Positions 19,967-28,137 of a stretch of 35,793 nt of DNA are shown here, in pieces. The notes under the pieces were generated by a model. It searched no databases and had not been told where the DNA came from. It saw nothing but the letters and a program-made list of their open reading frames with translations. The DNA comes from a virus. Location of the stretch: positions 1-35,793 of IMG/VR virus record IMGVR_UViG_3300013132_001801; one strand, given 5' to 3'. A program made the translations under genes and the position numbers. Position 1 is the first letter of the stretch. Each line of letters starts with the position of its first letter.

Positions 19967-20703
19967 TGTACTATCTCCCAGGTTCTATCTGTGTTTTCTA
20001 CAAGTGCAGTACAACTTTCCACCCAATCTCCGGAGTTCATATATTCAACTCCATTGATTTGCTTGATCACAGCAGTATGTATGTGACCGCAGATAACACC
20101 ATCATAACCTTGAGATTTGCAATAGTCTGCTAATGTGTTTTCAAAATCAAAGATAAAATTGACTGCACCTTTGACATTTGCTTTGAGATATGCTGAAAGA
20201 CTCCAATAACCAAAACCAAACATATGTCGAAGTTTGTTATAGAATCTGTTTACTTTTAGTAGCAGAGCATAAACATTATCACCAAGATAACTCAACCACT
20301 TTGCCATCTTGTGTACACCATCAAACAAATCACCGTGTACGACAAGATATCTTTTGCCATCTAGTCCGACATAATCATGAGTGTCTTTTATTTGAATTGA
20401 TTCAATATCAAGTGAAACGTCTAACCAATCACGAAGGAACTCATCATGGTTGCCTGTGAGATAGACAACTTTAGAGCCATGACGCTGTTTATTGATTATC
20501 TGGCGAATGACAAGTGAATGTGATTGTGGCCAGAAGATGCGCTTTCTTAACTTCCATCCATCAATAATATCACCAACAAGAAATAGATTGTCACAAGAAT
20601 GATTTTTAAGGAAAGAGTTAACTCCATCTGCCTGCGATCCTTCGCTTCCTAAATGGATGTCCGATATAAAGATGGAGTTATAGTGTTTGATCTTTTTCTT
20701 CAT
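19948..20703 (-). CDS. plcP: PlcP-type phospholipase C (metallophosphoesterase)
   Basis: 251 aa. All metallophosphoesterase motifs are present: FISDIHLGS, LVGDIIDGW, YLTGNHDEFLRD, VVHGDLFD and VICGHIHTAV. The stretches WPQSHSLVIRQI, YWSLSAYLK and NSGDWVESCTALVE match PlcP of rhizobia and marine alphaproteobacteria (the COG2908, LpxH-related group). PlcP cleaves phosphatidylethanolamine, phosphatidylcholine or phosphatidylglycerol to diacylglycerol under phosphate starvation, releasing phosphate. LpxH-type lipid A chemistry is the main alternative, but the adjoining Agt makes PlcP far more likely. The length is near that of bacterial PlcP and no key residue is missing. Confidence 0.85.
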   Translation of the reverse strand: MKKKIKHYNSIFISDIHLGSEGSQADGVNSFLKNHSCDNLFLVGDIIDGWKLRKRIFWPQSHSLVIRQIINKQRHGSKVVYLTGNHDEFLRDWLDVSLDIESIQIKDTHDYVGLDGKRYLVVHGDLFDGVHKMAKWLSYLGDNVYALLLKVNRFYNKLRHMFGFGYWSLSAYLKANVKGAVNFIFDFENTLADYCKSQGYDGVICGHIHTAVIKQINGVEYMNSGDWVESCTALVENTDRTWEIVHWTSNE

Positions 20704-20851
20704 GTAAGACTTTCTCGGCTGCTTCTTTCAGAGTATTTAGAAGCCCAAGTCTAGCAAAGTTTACAAGAGTATCATAGTCCATGGTTACAGTGATATCAGC
20801 AGAGCCATCTTCGTTCTCTACGATATCATTCACTTCAAAATGAGTTTCCAT
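20678..20851 (-). CDS. Small acidic conserved protein, 57 aa
   Basis: METHFEVNDIVENEDGSADI, then TMDYDTLVNFARLGLLNTLK and a charged helix. It has GAGGACAAAAT before the ATG, overlaps the phosphomannomutase-like gene by 17 bases and plcP by 26. Similar small proteins with a DGSA...D...L...G pattern occur in T4-like phages. Function unknown. Confidence 0.65.
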   Translation of the reverse strand: METHFEVNDIVENEDGSADITVTMDYDTLVNFARLGLLNTLKEAAEKVLHEEKDQTL

Positions 20852-21527
20852 ATTTTGTCCTCAGTATGTATTCTGTTTCAGGCCAATTTTTAACATGGTG
20901 TACTATATCAGATACTCTTGCAAGAGTATAGTCGTTACCACCAAGCTCACATCTGTCACCAAAGAAAACAACAGTACCGCTCATATCTCTTCTCACTTGA
21001 GCCTTGTTTCGCCCTTTGACAAACAAGTCGATACCAGTTTCACCACCAATGACTGCTTCAAGTCTTGTAAACTGTCGATTCAGTCTACGGCAAATCTGTT
21101 CTCTCTCACCAGTTGCTTCATCCCAAATCTTATACTGTTCACGTTCCGCTTTTGTAGCATTGCGTCCAACAATAGAAAAGTTGACAGCACCGATACGCTT
21201 TTCAATATGATTGCCAGTACGAACAGAAAAGCCAGAAAGTTTTTGCTCTTCATCTAAGACTCCAATCTCATCATGTGTCAGTTCAAAATCAAATGATGAT
21301 ACGAGTTCTCCCTTAACGTATTTGGCATTACCTGAACAGTTATATACTGCTTTAGCAGCATGGCAAATCTCTTCACCCAACTGTTCAAGTGTCTTTACAT
21401 AGTCTGAACCAGTGACAAGGTAGACGGAGGTCTCTAGGCAGAACGAAAGGAAAAAACTTTCAAATCTAGAGTCTATCTTGCCACGGGAAGGCGTTAATGT
21501 GCCATCAACGTCAAAGACGAAGTTCAT
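20835..21527 (-). CDS. Phosphomannomutase-like HAD phosphatase
   Basis: 230 aa. FVFDVDGTLTPSR carries the HAD catalytic Asp pair at residues 6 and 8. LVTGSD gives motif II. RIGAVNFSIVGRNA matches the sugar-binding block of eukaryote-type phosphomannomutase, and GGETGIDLFVKGRNKAQV plus FFGDRCELGGND provide the Lys and acidic motifs. The family converts mannose 6-phosphate to mannose 1-phosphate; the activity of phage forms is unproven. It would sit between the isomerase-type cupin (13288) and the GDP-mannose epimerase (28113). It overlaps the next gene upstream by 4 bases. Confidence 0.78.
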   Translation of the reverse strand: MNFVFDVDGTLTPSRGKIDSRFESFFLSFCLETSVYLVTGSDYVKTLEQLGEEICHAAKAVYNCSGNAKYVKGELVSSFDFELTHDEIGVLDEEQKLSGFSVRTGNHIEKRIGAVNFSIVGRNATKAEREQYKIWDEATGEREQICRRLNRQFTRLEAVIGGETGIDLFVKGRNKAQVRRDMSGTVVFFGDRCELGGNDYTLARVSDIVHHVKNWPETEYILRTKYGNSF

Positions 21528-21763
21528 GAATTGCTGCCAGACTTTCCTGTTGCAGCCCGAATCTCACTCGGCGTGATAACATGGCAAATGTAGTATGTAC
21601 GCCCAGAATTTGTACTGATTTCAATCTGCTTTTGGTCTACAAGTTCGCGGCCAGCCTCATTGCAAGACTGCTCGTTATTGTACTCAGGTTTGTTGGGATA
21701 ATGAACATCGGTATAAACATCACCGTTATTCATTACAACATTCAATACGATAAACCAAATCAT
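21524..21763 (-). CDS. Unknown protein with an N-terminal hydrophobic segment, 79 aa
   Basis: MIWFIVLNVVM is hydrophobic and could be an uncleaved anchor or short signal. The rest (DVYTDVHYPNKPEYNNEQSC, then RTYYICHVI) has two Cys that could pair outside the cytoplasm. GAGG precedes the ATG. The stop overlaps the HAD gene start (ATGA). No family recognised. Confidence 0.6.
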   Translation of the reverse strand: MIWFIVLNVVMNNGDVYTDVHYPNKPEYNNEQSCNEAGRELVDQKQIEISTNSGRTYYICHVITPSEIRAATGKSGSNS

Positions 21764-21788
21764 GTTTATACCTCATCATTATAAAAGT

Positions 21789-21863
21789 TGGAGCGGGTAG
21801 CCGGATTCGAACCGGTCCTCATCAGCTTGGAAGGCTGAGGCACCACCCATATACCATACCCGC
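21789..21863 (-). tRNA. tRNA-Gly (TCC)
   Basis: Perfect acceptor GCGGGTA/TACCCGC, discriminator T, CCA encoded. Anticodon stem TCAGC/GCTGA with loop CTTCCAA gives TCC. T arm CCGG/CCGG with loop TTCGAAT. It lies alone among protein genes, 13.5 kb from the main array, and complements tRNA-Gly(GCC). Confidence 0.94.
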
Positions 21864-21873
21864 TTGTTTGTAT

Positions 21874-22107
21874 TTAGTCAAGCAGTTTAGAGATGCCAAT
21901 CAATTCTGGAAATTCTCGTTCAAGAAGAATGATTGCTTCCTTACGATTACCTTGGTTCCAATATTCCTCAATGGAAATAATATCAAACTGCTCTTCTGGA
22001 TTCTTAGAGACTGTATATCCTTTATGTTCCAAATGCTCAACGATTTCATCTTCATCAAAATCACTAAGATCAATATCAATGTAAACAGTCTCGGTAAACG
22101 TAGCCAT
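21874..22107 (-). CDS. Unknown acidic protein, 77 aa
   Basis: MATFTETVYIDIDLSDFDED, then EIVEHLEHKGYTVSKNPEEQ and a FPELIGISKLLD tail. The alpha/beta pattern with many Asp/Glu recalls small phage proteins often placed near tRNAs. Strong promoter upstream (22140-22167) and a GAGGAAC ribosome site. Function unknown. Confidence 0.7.
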   Translation of the reverse strand: MATFTETVYIDIDLSDFDEDEIVEHLEHKGYTVSKNPEEQFDIISIEEYWNQGNRKEAIILLEREFPELIGISKLLD

Positions 22108-22139
22108 TTGTGTTCCTCTGTGTGTTTGTCAGTGTGTAT

Positions 22140-22167
22140 ATATTAACAGATGTGGTTAGAATGTCAA
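22140..22167 (-). promoter_or_regulatory. Sigma70-type promoter
   Basis: TTGACA (22162-22167) is followed after 16 bases by TAATAT (22140-22145). It reads into the 77-aa gene, tRNA-Gly and then the phosphomannomutase/plcP/agt genes. Confidence 0.65.
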
Positions 22168-22203
22168 TATTATTTTTCGCGTCTTATAACTTTTCCTAAA
22201 GGA

Positions 22204-22395
22204 CTATACTTCTTCTTTTCCGTCTTTTCTTGCCTTACCACGCGCCCGCGAGTCTCTGGCAATTTCTTTTTTTCTTTCTGTATTGGCATAGAACCACTCT
22301 TCAATCTCTTGTGCGGTTCTGTTGCATCCTTTACAGTATCTTCCTGTTTCTTCATATTCGCATACCTTTACACAAATAGAATTATTCATCTTCAT
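22204..22395 (-). CDS. DUF1289-like small Cys protein, 63 aa
   Basis: VCEYEETGRYCKGCNRTAQE followed by IEEWFYANTERK matches the DUF1289 pattern C...C.GC.RT..EI..W, with three or four Cys that would bind zinc or iron. DUF1289 proteins are common in proteobacteria and have no assigned role. Its reading frame is preferred over an overlapping frame (22170-22355) because of this match. It overlaps the next gene upstream by 14 bases. Confidence 0.75.
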   Translation of the reverse strand: MKMNNSICVKVCEYEETGRYCKGCNRTAQEIEEWFYANTERKKEIARDSRARGKARKDGKEEV

Positions 22396-23185
22396 AAAAA
22401 ATTCGATTTAAAGTTTTATCTGCTGGCCCATAACCATATTTATCTTTAGGAGAAAACGCATTATATATTTTAGCTGTTTCAGAATAACAAGGCCATTGTT
22501 CATCTCTGAATCTATCAGATGCAGACTTTAACCAAGGATCATTGGTCTTTTGTTTCAATTCATACCACCAATCAAGTGTAGAAGGATCTGGCAAAGTCTT
22601 TATGTATCTAGACTTTGCCCACCAATAATTTCCACTAAAATGTCTTGAAGGTGTCTCAGAATAATTTACACCTGCAATATCATAATCTCCGAGCTTAACT
22701 CTACCATAACATTGATTCCAATTTTCAATAACACCCCAGTTTAAAAATTGTCTCCAATAATAATACTTCTTAAAAGTTTCAGCATCACCGATTTCTAGAT
22801 GCTTCTTTGTGGACGTTATTCCTTTAGAATGTAGATATAAAATGATCATATCTTTTTCTTGAGAATCATTCCATATTTTTCTCATAGTATGGTTCTCAGT
22901 AATCGTTTTTGATGAATCAATTGTGTTTAACATATCTTCATCGGTAGCGTATGGACTTAAAACAAACTCTATTGATTTCTTACAACCAATATCATAAGTA
23001 CCTTGTAGATGGACAAAAGAGTTCATTTTCTGTTTGTCGTTGTTTGTTACAACTGTAAACTCAATACCATCTAAAATTTCTAGTATTCTATTATCTTCCA
23101 TCATTTTCATATGTTCTAGAAACATAGATGACCATGTTCCATAATCATCCGTGAGATATAGATGGTAGTATAAAATATTTTGCAT
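22382..23185 (-). CDS. Putative glycosyltransferase-related protein, 267 aa
   Basis: Blocks such as LYLHSKGIT, a tryptophan-rich WRQFLNWGVIENW, DYD-IAGVNY, HFSGNYWWAKSRYIKTLPDP and DEQWPCYSE recur in phage and bacterial proteins of surface-glycan loci. The HFSGN.WWA block is the most typical. The enzyme class is not certain. It opens with MQNILYYHLYL and its ATG overlaps the C-methyltransferase stop. Confidence 0.65.
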   Translation of the reverse strand: MQNILYYHLYLTDDYGTWSSMFLEHMKMMEDNRILEILDGIEFTVVTNNDKQKMNSFVHLQGTYDIGCKKSIEFVLSPYATDEDMLNTIDSSKTITENHTMRKIWNDSQEKDMIILYLHSKGITSTKKHLEIGDAETFKKYYYWRQFLNWGVIENWNQCYGRVKLGDYDIAGVNYSETPSRHFSGNYWWAKSRYIKTLPDPSTLDWWYELKQKTNDPWLKSASDRFRDEQWPCYSETAKIYNAFSPKDKYGYGPADKTLNRIFYEDE

Positions 23186-24399
23186 TATGTAGACATTTCA
23201 GTATATACATAAGGAAAATATCTAACGAATGCGTCTCTCTTGTTCGGACGCATCTTCTCAATTTTAGCCTTAATTTCTTCAAAAAAGTTCCATGCAAGAG
23301 GCACGAAAACAACATTGTCATCCTCTGCAAACTCTTTAAGCCTCTTAGAAGAGAAAATAGGAATATGTGTGCCAGGTGTATACAGTCCTTGCTTTAGTGG
23401 ATTATCATCAATGATGAAATCAAGCTTCACATTTGAAGCATTCAACAGAGTATTACCCTTTGCTGGTGCACCATAACCAATCACAGTCTTACCTGCGTTC
23501 TTATGTTCGCTTATCTCTATATCAAAATCCTCTATGATATCTTTACACTCAATAGCATAAAGCTCGTATGTTCTCTCATTGTAAAGTTCAAGCGACTCTT
23601 CATTCTTCATGAGAAGATCGACGTAAGAAGGCCGAGAATTAGACTTTGAGATTACAAAGATATAGCTGGTGCCGTGAATTGGATGCTTTAAAACTTCAAC
23701 CAGATTCAATCCAGCTCTCTTACACAATTCATTCATAGAACGAATATTGTAGAAAGAAAGATGCTCATGATAGATAGTATCAAACTCAGAATTTAGGATC
23801 ATATCAGCCTGAGATGTTGTGATGTAGATATGTCCCTCTTGATGAACAACTTTCTTCATACTCTTAAGAAATTCTAGCTGATCATAATTATGAGCAAATG
23901 CATTCTGGCAGATAACAGCAGCAAATTCATTGGGTCCAAATTGAGTACTATCAAAATAACCACAGTACACTACATGGTTCTTCGAACTCTTCTCATATAG
24001 ATTTTCCGCAGGATCAACACCAAATGTGTGCGCGCCGTATGCCTTGAAAGCATCTAGTTGAGACCCGTCATTACATCCTATGTCTAATACTTTGACAGAA
24101 CGAAAATCACCACACTTTTCATACACAAACTTAGCGAACCAATCAAAGTATTCTAACTGTGTCTTGGCTGTACCTGAAACATACAAATAGTTCTTGAACA
24201 GCAAATCAGGATTGACCTTGTGTGTCAACTGCACATGAAAGCAATCTCTGCAATATACAGTGGCTAACTGAAATTTATCTTCTGATTCTTCTGTATCCTT
24301 GAGAAACGAATTTGCAAGAGGTTGCATTCCAAGATCAAGCAAAGGCATAAGTTCTTGGCCATCACATGCAATGCATCTATCAATCACTTCACAATTCAT
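23185..24399 (-). CDS. NDP-sugar C-methyltransferase
   Basis: 404 aa in three parts. An N-terminal zinc-binding region has CIACDG and YCRDCFHVQLTH (four Cys). A central AdoMet domain has VLDIGCNDGSQLDAFK near residue 100. The C-terminal domain has GYGAPAKGNTLLN and FIIDDNPLKQG. The layout matches the TylCIII/NovU family, which adds a methyl group to carbon 3 of 4-keto-6-deoxy NDP-sugars. The substrate could come from the dehydratase-like gene at 25471. It overlaps the methyltransferase upstream by 4 bases. Confidence 0.85.
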   Translation of the reverse strand: MNCEVIDRCIACDGQELMPLLDLGMQPLANSFLKDTEESEDKFQLATVYCRDCFHVQLTHKVNPDLLFKNYLYVSGTAKTQLEYFDWFAKFVYEKCGDFRSVKVLDIGCNDGSQLDAFKAYGAHTFGVDPAENLYEKSSKNHVVYCGYFDSTQFGPNEFAAVICQNAFAHNYDQLEFLKSMKKVVHQEGHIYITTSQADMILNSEFDTIYHEHLSFYNIRSMNELCKRAGLNLVEVLKHPIHGTSYIFVISKSNSRPSYVDLLMKNEESLELYNERTYELYAIECKDIIEDFDIEISEHKNAGKTVIGYGAPAKGNTLLNASNVKLDFIIDDNPLKQGLYTPGTHIPIFSSKRLKEFAEDDNVVFVPLAWNFFEEIKAKIEKMRPNKRDAFVRYFPYVYTEMST

Positions 24400-25049
24400 T
24401 TTACTGCTCTTTCCATTTTTCTTTTGCCAAACTTTTCGAATACAACTATACTATCATAAAAGAAAACGCCAGACAACCCACCATTAGCAATTTTATTTTT
24501 CATTTCTAAATCGCTTGTCGTTTCTTCTTTCCAGTCATAGTGCAGTACATCTACGTATGATTTGGCATACTCTATAAAAGAATATTTACGATTCAATCCA
24601 CCACCATTGAAGGACATGTAGCTAGTATGGCAATCTTCACAAATGTAAATTCCTCCAACGGAAAGAAAAGGAAAAACTCTTTCAAATGTTAGAATCTGCT
24701 GATCCATAAGATGGCCACCATCATCTATTAACACATCTATATTTTTGTTTTGTAAAAACTTATCCCAGAAATCTGGTTTTCCTTGATCGCCTATGACAAC
24801 TTCAATGTTCTCATTATCATATTTGAGGTGAGCGCATTCAGGATCAACATCAATGCCAATTATTTTAGAACCGGACCCAAAATAATTACCCCACATTTCT
24901 AGTGAGCCGCCTTTTTGAACTCCAACTTCAACAATATTAATATCAGTGCCCAAAAACCTTTTTAGATGTCTTTCGTAGATTTCAAAATAAGGTCTCCACT
25001 TATCAGATGAACGCTCTAATTTATTATGAATTTCTTCTAGCATATTCAT
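24396..25049 (-). CDS. Class I AdoMet methyltransferase, 217 aa
   Basis: IVEVGVQKGGSLEMWGNYFG is the AdoMet motif I. IIGIDVDP gives the acidic end of strand 2, and VLIDDGGHLMDQQIL the later Asp/His site. This resembles sugar O-methyltransferases of the macrocin/CmcI type, whose His and Asp bind a metal. The target is probably a sugar on the glycan made by this locus. Opens MNMLEEIHNKLERSS; GAGG lies 5 bases upstream. Confidence 0.75.
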   Translation of the reverse strand: MNMLEEIHNKLERSSDKWRPYFEIYERHLKRFLGTDINIVEVGVQKGGSLEMWGNYFGSGSKIIGIDVDPECAHLKYDNENIEVVIGDQGKPDFWDKFLQNKNIDVLIDDGGHLMDQQILTFERVFPFLSVGGIYICEDCHTSYMSFNGGGLNRKYSFIEYAKSYVDVLHYDWKEETTSDLEMKNKIANGGLSGVFFYDSIVVFEKFGKRKMERAVK

Positions 25050-25061
25050 GATACCTCCACT

Positions 25062-25469
25062 CTATCCTTTTTTCTTTTTTAAGACTTTTTTATCTAAATC
25101 AATCAATTTAGCGGTAATTGTTTTCTTGTTTAATATTCTATGGATTAGAAGTCTATGATGACCATCCATCACTAGATACTTTTGTTTGTATTTTATGACA
25201 TGTATTGGTTCATGATCATCAATTTTCCACAACATATCTTCAACTGAATAGAAACATTCCCTATGTGTCTTTATGAGTTTATCTGTTTTCAGTTTTACTT
25301 TCTTTGCTGAAAGAAAACGATCTATCACTCTACCTTTAGTTCTTTTCATTAAAAGATCATAGGCCTCGTCACCAAGTTTATGATCTGAGCTTTTCGTTTC
25401 TCTCTCTTCGTCAACGTAAAATTTGACTATTCTTCTAAATATTTTTAAATATTTTTTAGACTTTGACAT
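25062..25469 (-). CDS. ParB/sulfiredoxin-fold small protein, 135 aa
   Basis: The segment HVIKYKQKYLVMDGHHRLLI has the DGHHR motif of the ParB N-terminal/sulfiredoxin fold, which binds nucleotides. The N-terminus is highly basic (KSKKYLKIFRRIVKFY). Its place inside a sugar locus recalls ParB-like kinases or carbohydrate modifiers, but no activity can be assigned. It directly follows the dehydratase-like gene. Confidence 0.65.
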   Translation of the reverse strand: MSKSKKYLKIFRRIVKFYVDEERETKSSDHKLGDEAYDLLMKRTKGRVIDRFLSAKKVKLKTDKLIKTHRECFYSVEDMLWKIDDHEPIHVIKYKQKYLVMDGHHRLLIHRILNKKTITAKLIDLDKKVLKKKKG

Positions 25470-25470
25470 A

Positions 25471-26511
25471 TCAAAGTTCTATCCACTCCTTATTCGTTAA
25501 TGACCAGTCAACAACTTCTTTGATTCTTTCTTGTAGAGTCAACCTTGGTTCCCATCCAAGAGAACGCATATAGTCACCATCAAGAGCATATCTCAAATCA
25601 TGGCCAGGTCTAGATGAGTGAAAGTCAATTAACTCACAGACTGGTTCTTTACCGACAGCCTTAGCAATATGTTTTACCAACTCAAGATTATTGATTTCTT
25701 CTTTACCGACAACATTGAACTTTGGACATTTTGCTCCACCCCAATCAGGCTCATATACCTTCTTCAACTGGTCTTCACTGAGATGAAGCAAGAAATACAT
25801 TGCTTCAGCAACGTCTTTACCGTGAATGTAGAAACGTGAACCAGGAATAGTCTTAGTATGATCCGAGTGAATGAAAATCTTTTCACCATCACGAATCTTA
25901 CGAATACACATAGGGATAAATTTCTCTGGATGCTGACGTTCACCAAAGACATTCATTGTATGTGTAATGAAGATCGGCAACTTGTAAGTATTCTCATATG
26001 CAACGCAGAACTCTTCAGCAGCAGCCTTAGACGCGGAGTAGGGATTGGTAGAGTTATAACGATCACGTTCCTTGTAGGAAACACCATTCGGTGCGATACC
26101 AAAAATCTCGTCAGTAGAGAAATAGATGAAACGCTCAAGGTTCTTTTGAGTGCGGGCATAATTAAGCATATGCACAGTACCGATAGTATTGTCCATAACA
26201 AACTCCATCGGATGAGAGATAGAGCGGTCAACGTGTGATGATGCGGCTAGATGCAGAATAATATCTACATCACCAATAAGATTACGATTGATTTCTGCAA
26301 TTTCAGCCTTTAGATCGTGCCAAACAATCTTGACACGTTTACGAACTTCTGGCGGATACTGTCTTACGACATTATCAAGACGATTGAGATTGCCTGAATA
26401 ATCAAGTCTGTCTAAAGAAATAATTTCCCAATCTGTCTTTTCTAGAAACAGATTAATAATGTGATGGCCAATAAAACCGGCGCCGCCTGTAATCAATACT
26501 CTCTTTGTCAT
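25471..26511 (-). CDS. dTDP-glucose 4,6-dehydratase-like SDR
   Basis: 346 aa. LITGGAGFIGHHI is the NAD-binding motif, FSTDEIFG holds the Thr-Asp-Glu acid/base triad typical of RmlB, and NPYSASKAAAEEF the catalytic Tyr and Lys. ITHTMNVFGERQHPEKFIP is also RmlB-like. The family makes NDP-4-keto-6-deoxy sugars, the substrate class of the C-methyltransferase encoded two genes downstream. UDP-glucuronate-type relatives are possible. Start ATG abuts the next gene by one base. Confidence 0.85.
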   Translation of the reverse strand: MTKRVLITGGAGFIGHHIINLFLEKTDWEIISLDRLDYSGNLNRLDNVVRQYPPEVRKRVKIVWHDLKAEIAEINRNLIGDVDIILHLAASSHVDRSISHPMEFVMDNTIGTVHMLNYARTQKNLERFIYFSTDEIFGIAPNGVSYKERDRYNSTNPYSASKAAAEEFCVAYENTYKLPIFITHTMNVFGERQHPEKFIPMCIRKIRDGEKIFIHSDHTKTIPGSRFYIHGKDVAEAMYFLLHLSEDQLKKVYEPDWGGAKCPKFNVVGKEEINNLELVKHIAKAVGKEPVCELIDFHSSRPGHDLRYALDGDYMRSLGWEPRLTLQERIKEVVDWSLTNKEWIEL

Positions 26512-27245
26512 TATGAACCTTTCTTCAATCCCGCATAAGTCATTTGCTGGTCTTTATATGTATAATCTACGTTAAACTTCTCTTTCATGTACTTAGGAAA
26601 AAACTCTTTCATTAAGTAATCCATATCTCTAAAGGCATCAGTCTTATCATACCAGCTTTCTGTTCTCATATGCTTAACAGTTGTTTCGTGGACAACATGT
26701 GCTGTGCATTGTAGCAGATAACATAGTACTTTGTCAATGCCCCATTCAGAAACTTTATACTCATAGTCATTCAAGAAGTCCAAGAACTTTCTGAATATAT
26801 CATTACGAAAGAAAGGAACACCAGTCTCAATGAAATTCGTTTCTGTAAATACAAACTCCGGCTTATGTTTCAAACAGTCATAAAAGTTATATGAAATAGC
26901 TGCTTGCTGAAACAAACGAAAGTCCCACTTTCTAGCCAATTCAAGTGCAGTATTGACCGATTGAATATCTGTAGCATAATCATCATCCCACGTTCCAATA
27001 TAATCATAATCTTCCCACTTGATCATCTTACAGATTTCAGGAATAAGTTTAAACTTTAATCCTTTCTGGCGAATAACCATATCATATGTATTAGGTTCTG
27101 GTTCAAAATCATCTTTGTATGCAACTACACACACATCATATGTACGTTCCGGTTTACAGAAACGCCAATGATTTTGTTTATCATATTCGTCTGAGAAAAA
27201 TAGATTAGTTGCTGTTGGAGTTATAATTAAAGCGCGCCGCTTCAT
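26511..27245 (-). CDS. Putative glycosyltransferase, 244 aa
   Basis: Contains YDYIGTWDDDYATDIQSVN, where WDDD resembles the metal-binding acidic motif of GT-A enzymes, and FVFTETNFIETGVPFFRNDI further on. Some DUF707-like bacterial glycosyltransferases share this layout. It overlaps the fucosyltransferase-like gene by 41 bases; a later start is possible but none has a better ribosome site. Confidence 0.55.
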   Translation of the reverse strand: MKRRALIITPTATNLFFSDEYDKQNHWRFCKPERTYDVCVVAYKDDFEPEPNTYDMVIRQKGLKFKLIPEICKMIKWEDYDYIGTWDDDYATDIQSVNTALELARKWDFRLFQQAAISYNFYDCLKHKPEFVFTETNFIETGVPFFRNDIFRKFLDFLNDYEYKVSEWGIDKVLCYLLQCTAHVVHETTVKHMRTESWYDKTDAFRDMDYLMKEFFPKYMKEKFNVDYTYKDQQMTYAGLKKGS

Positions 27246-28137
27246 TCAATTCACCTTTATATACATTCTTTTTAAACCAATTACAAAAACGCTCCATGTC
27301 CATATACTTATTATATGGTTCTTTCCAATTATTGAAAAGAGGTTCTAGATACATTGCTTCATATAATTCTGGCTTCTGATCTAATTCAAGAATAGCATCA
27401 AAGAATGTATCATCATCTTGGTAGTCATGCCAATTCAAAAAAGATTTTGGATTGAAGTCACATTCAATCGTGGTGCTTCCCCAATATATAGGCACAGTAC
27501 CGCCCATATAAGCTTCGTATAGTTTTTCAGTTGCATAACCCGGATAACTTGAGTTCTCAAAGCAAAGATTAAACTTGTAGTCTTTTAGAAAGTTCATCTT
27601 AGCTGATACCGAATTCTCACCTCGCTCAAGAATATAACCAACGTTATTAAACAACGGGCCTGCACTATCAACTTTCTTATAGTCATTAAGACGCTGAAAG
27701 AAATAGTTACGCTTCTCACAGGCACCATTTTTTACCACAAATGAGCAAAACTTATCATTAAACTTTTTTGTTAGTTCTTCACCTTCACGGCTAACTGTTT
27801 TTGAATTAACAACGTTTCTGTGTTGGTTATCGTAATCATAAATGACATACAACGGAAGACGATAGTGTCTATCATCATCTATATGATCAAATGAAATTGC
27901 ATAGTGGCAAGCATAATTACTTGGTCTTTCATTCTCACCAGTGTAGAATATTTTAACACATCTTTTGCTGTTATACTGAATGTTATTGTTACCAAAATTT
28001 CTATCACCAAAAATGAGATAGTCTGGATTCACATCATCACGAACTATCTCAAAATCTTCAGATAGAATGTTGGCAAAAAAGTTTGAAATCGCTCCAAACG
28101 TATCAGTAAATCCTAATCTAAGGACTGGTTTTCCCAT
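27205..28137 (-). CDS. GT10 alpha-fucosyltransferase-like protein
   Basis: 310 aa. The signature FENSSYPGYATEKLYEAYMG followed by GTVPIYWGS (about residues 195-225) is the GDP-fucose-binding block of GT10 alpha-1,3-fucosyltransferases. YACHYAISFDH and FCSFVVKN earlier also fit. These enzymes move L-fucose from GDP-fucose. L-fucose is 6-deoxy-L-galactose, so GDP-L-galactose from the epimerase next door is a plausible donor. The ATG overlaps the epimerase stop region by 25 bases. Confidence 0.85.
   Translation of the reverse strand: MGKPVLRLGFTDTFGAISNFFANILSEDFEIVRDDVNPDYLIFGDRNFGNNNIQYNSKRCVKIFYTGENERPSNYACHYAISFDHIDDDRHYRLPLYVIYDYDNQHRNVVNSKTVSREGEELTKKFNDKFCSFVVKNGACEKRNYFFQRLNDYKKVDSAGPLFNNVGYILERGENSVSAKMNFLKDYKFNLCFENSSYPGYATEKLYEAYMGGTVPIYWGSTTIECDFNPKSFLNWHDYQDDDTFFDAILELDQKPELYEAMYLEPLFNNWKEPYNKYMDMERFCNWFKKNVYKGELNEAARFNYNSNSN

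Noticed and set aside
22170-22355. An alternative frame over the DUF1289-like gene
   Set aside because: Its lysine-rich product has no pattern, while the overlapping frame has the DUF1289 cysteine motif.
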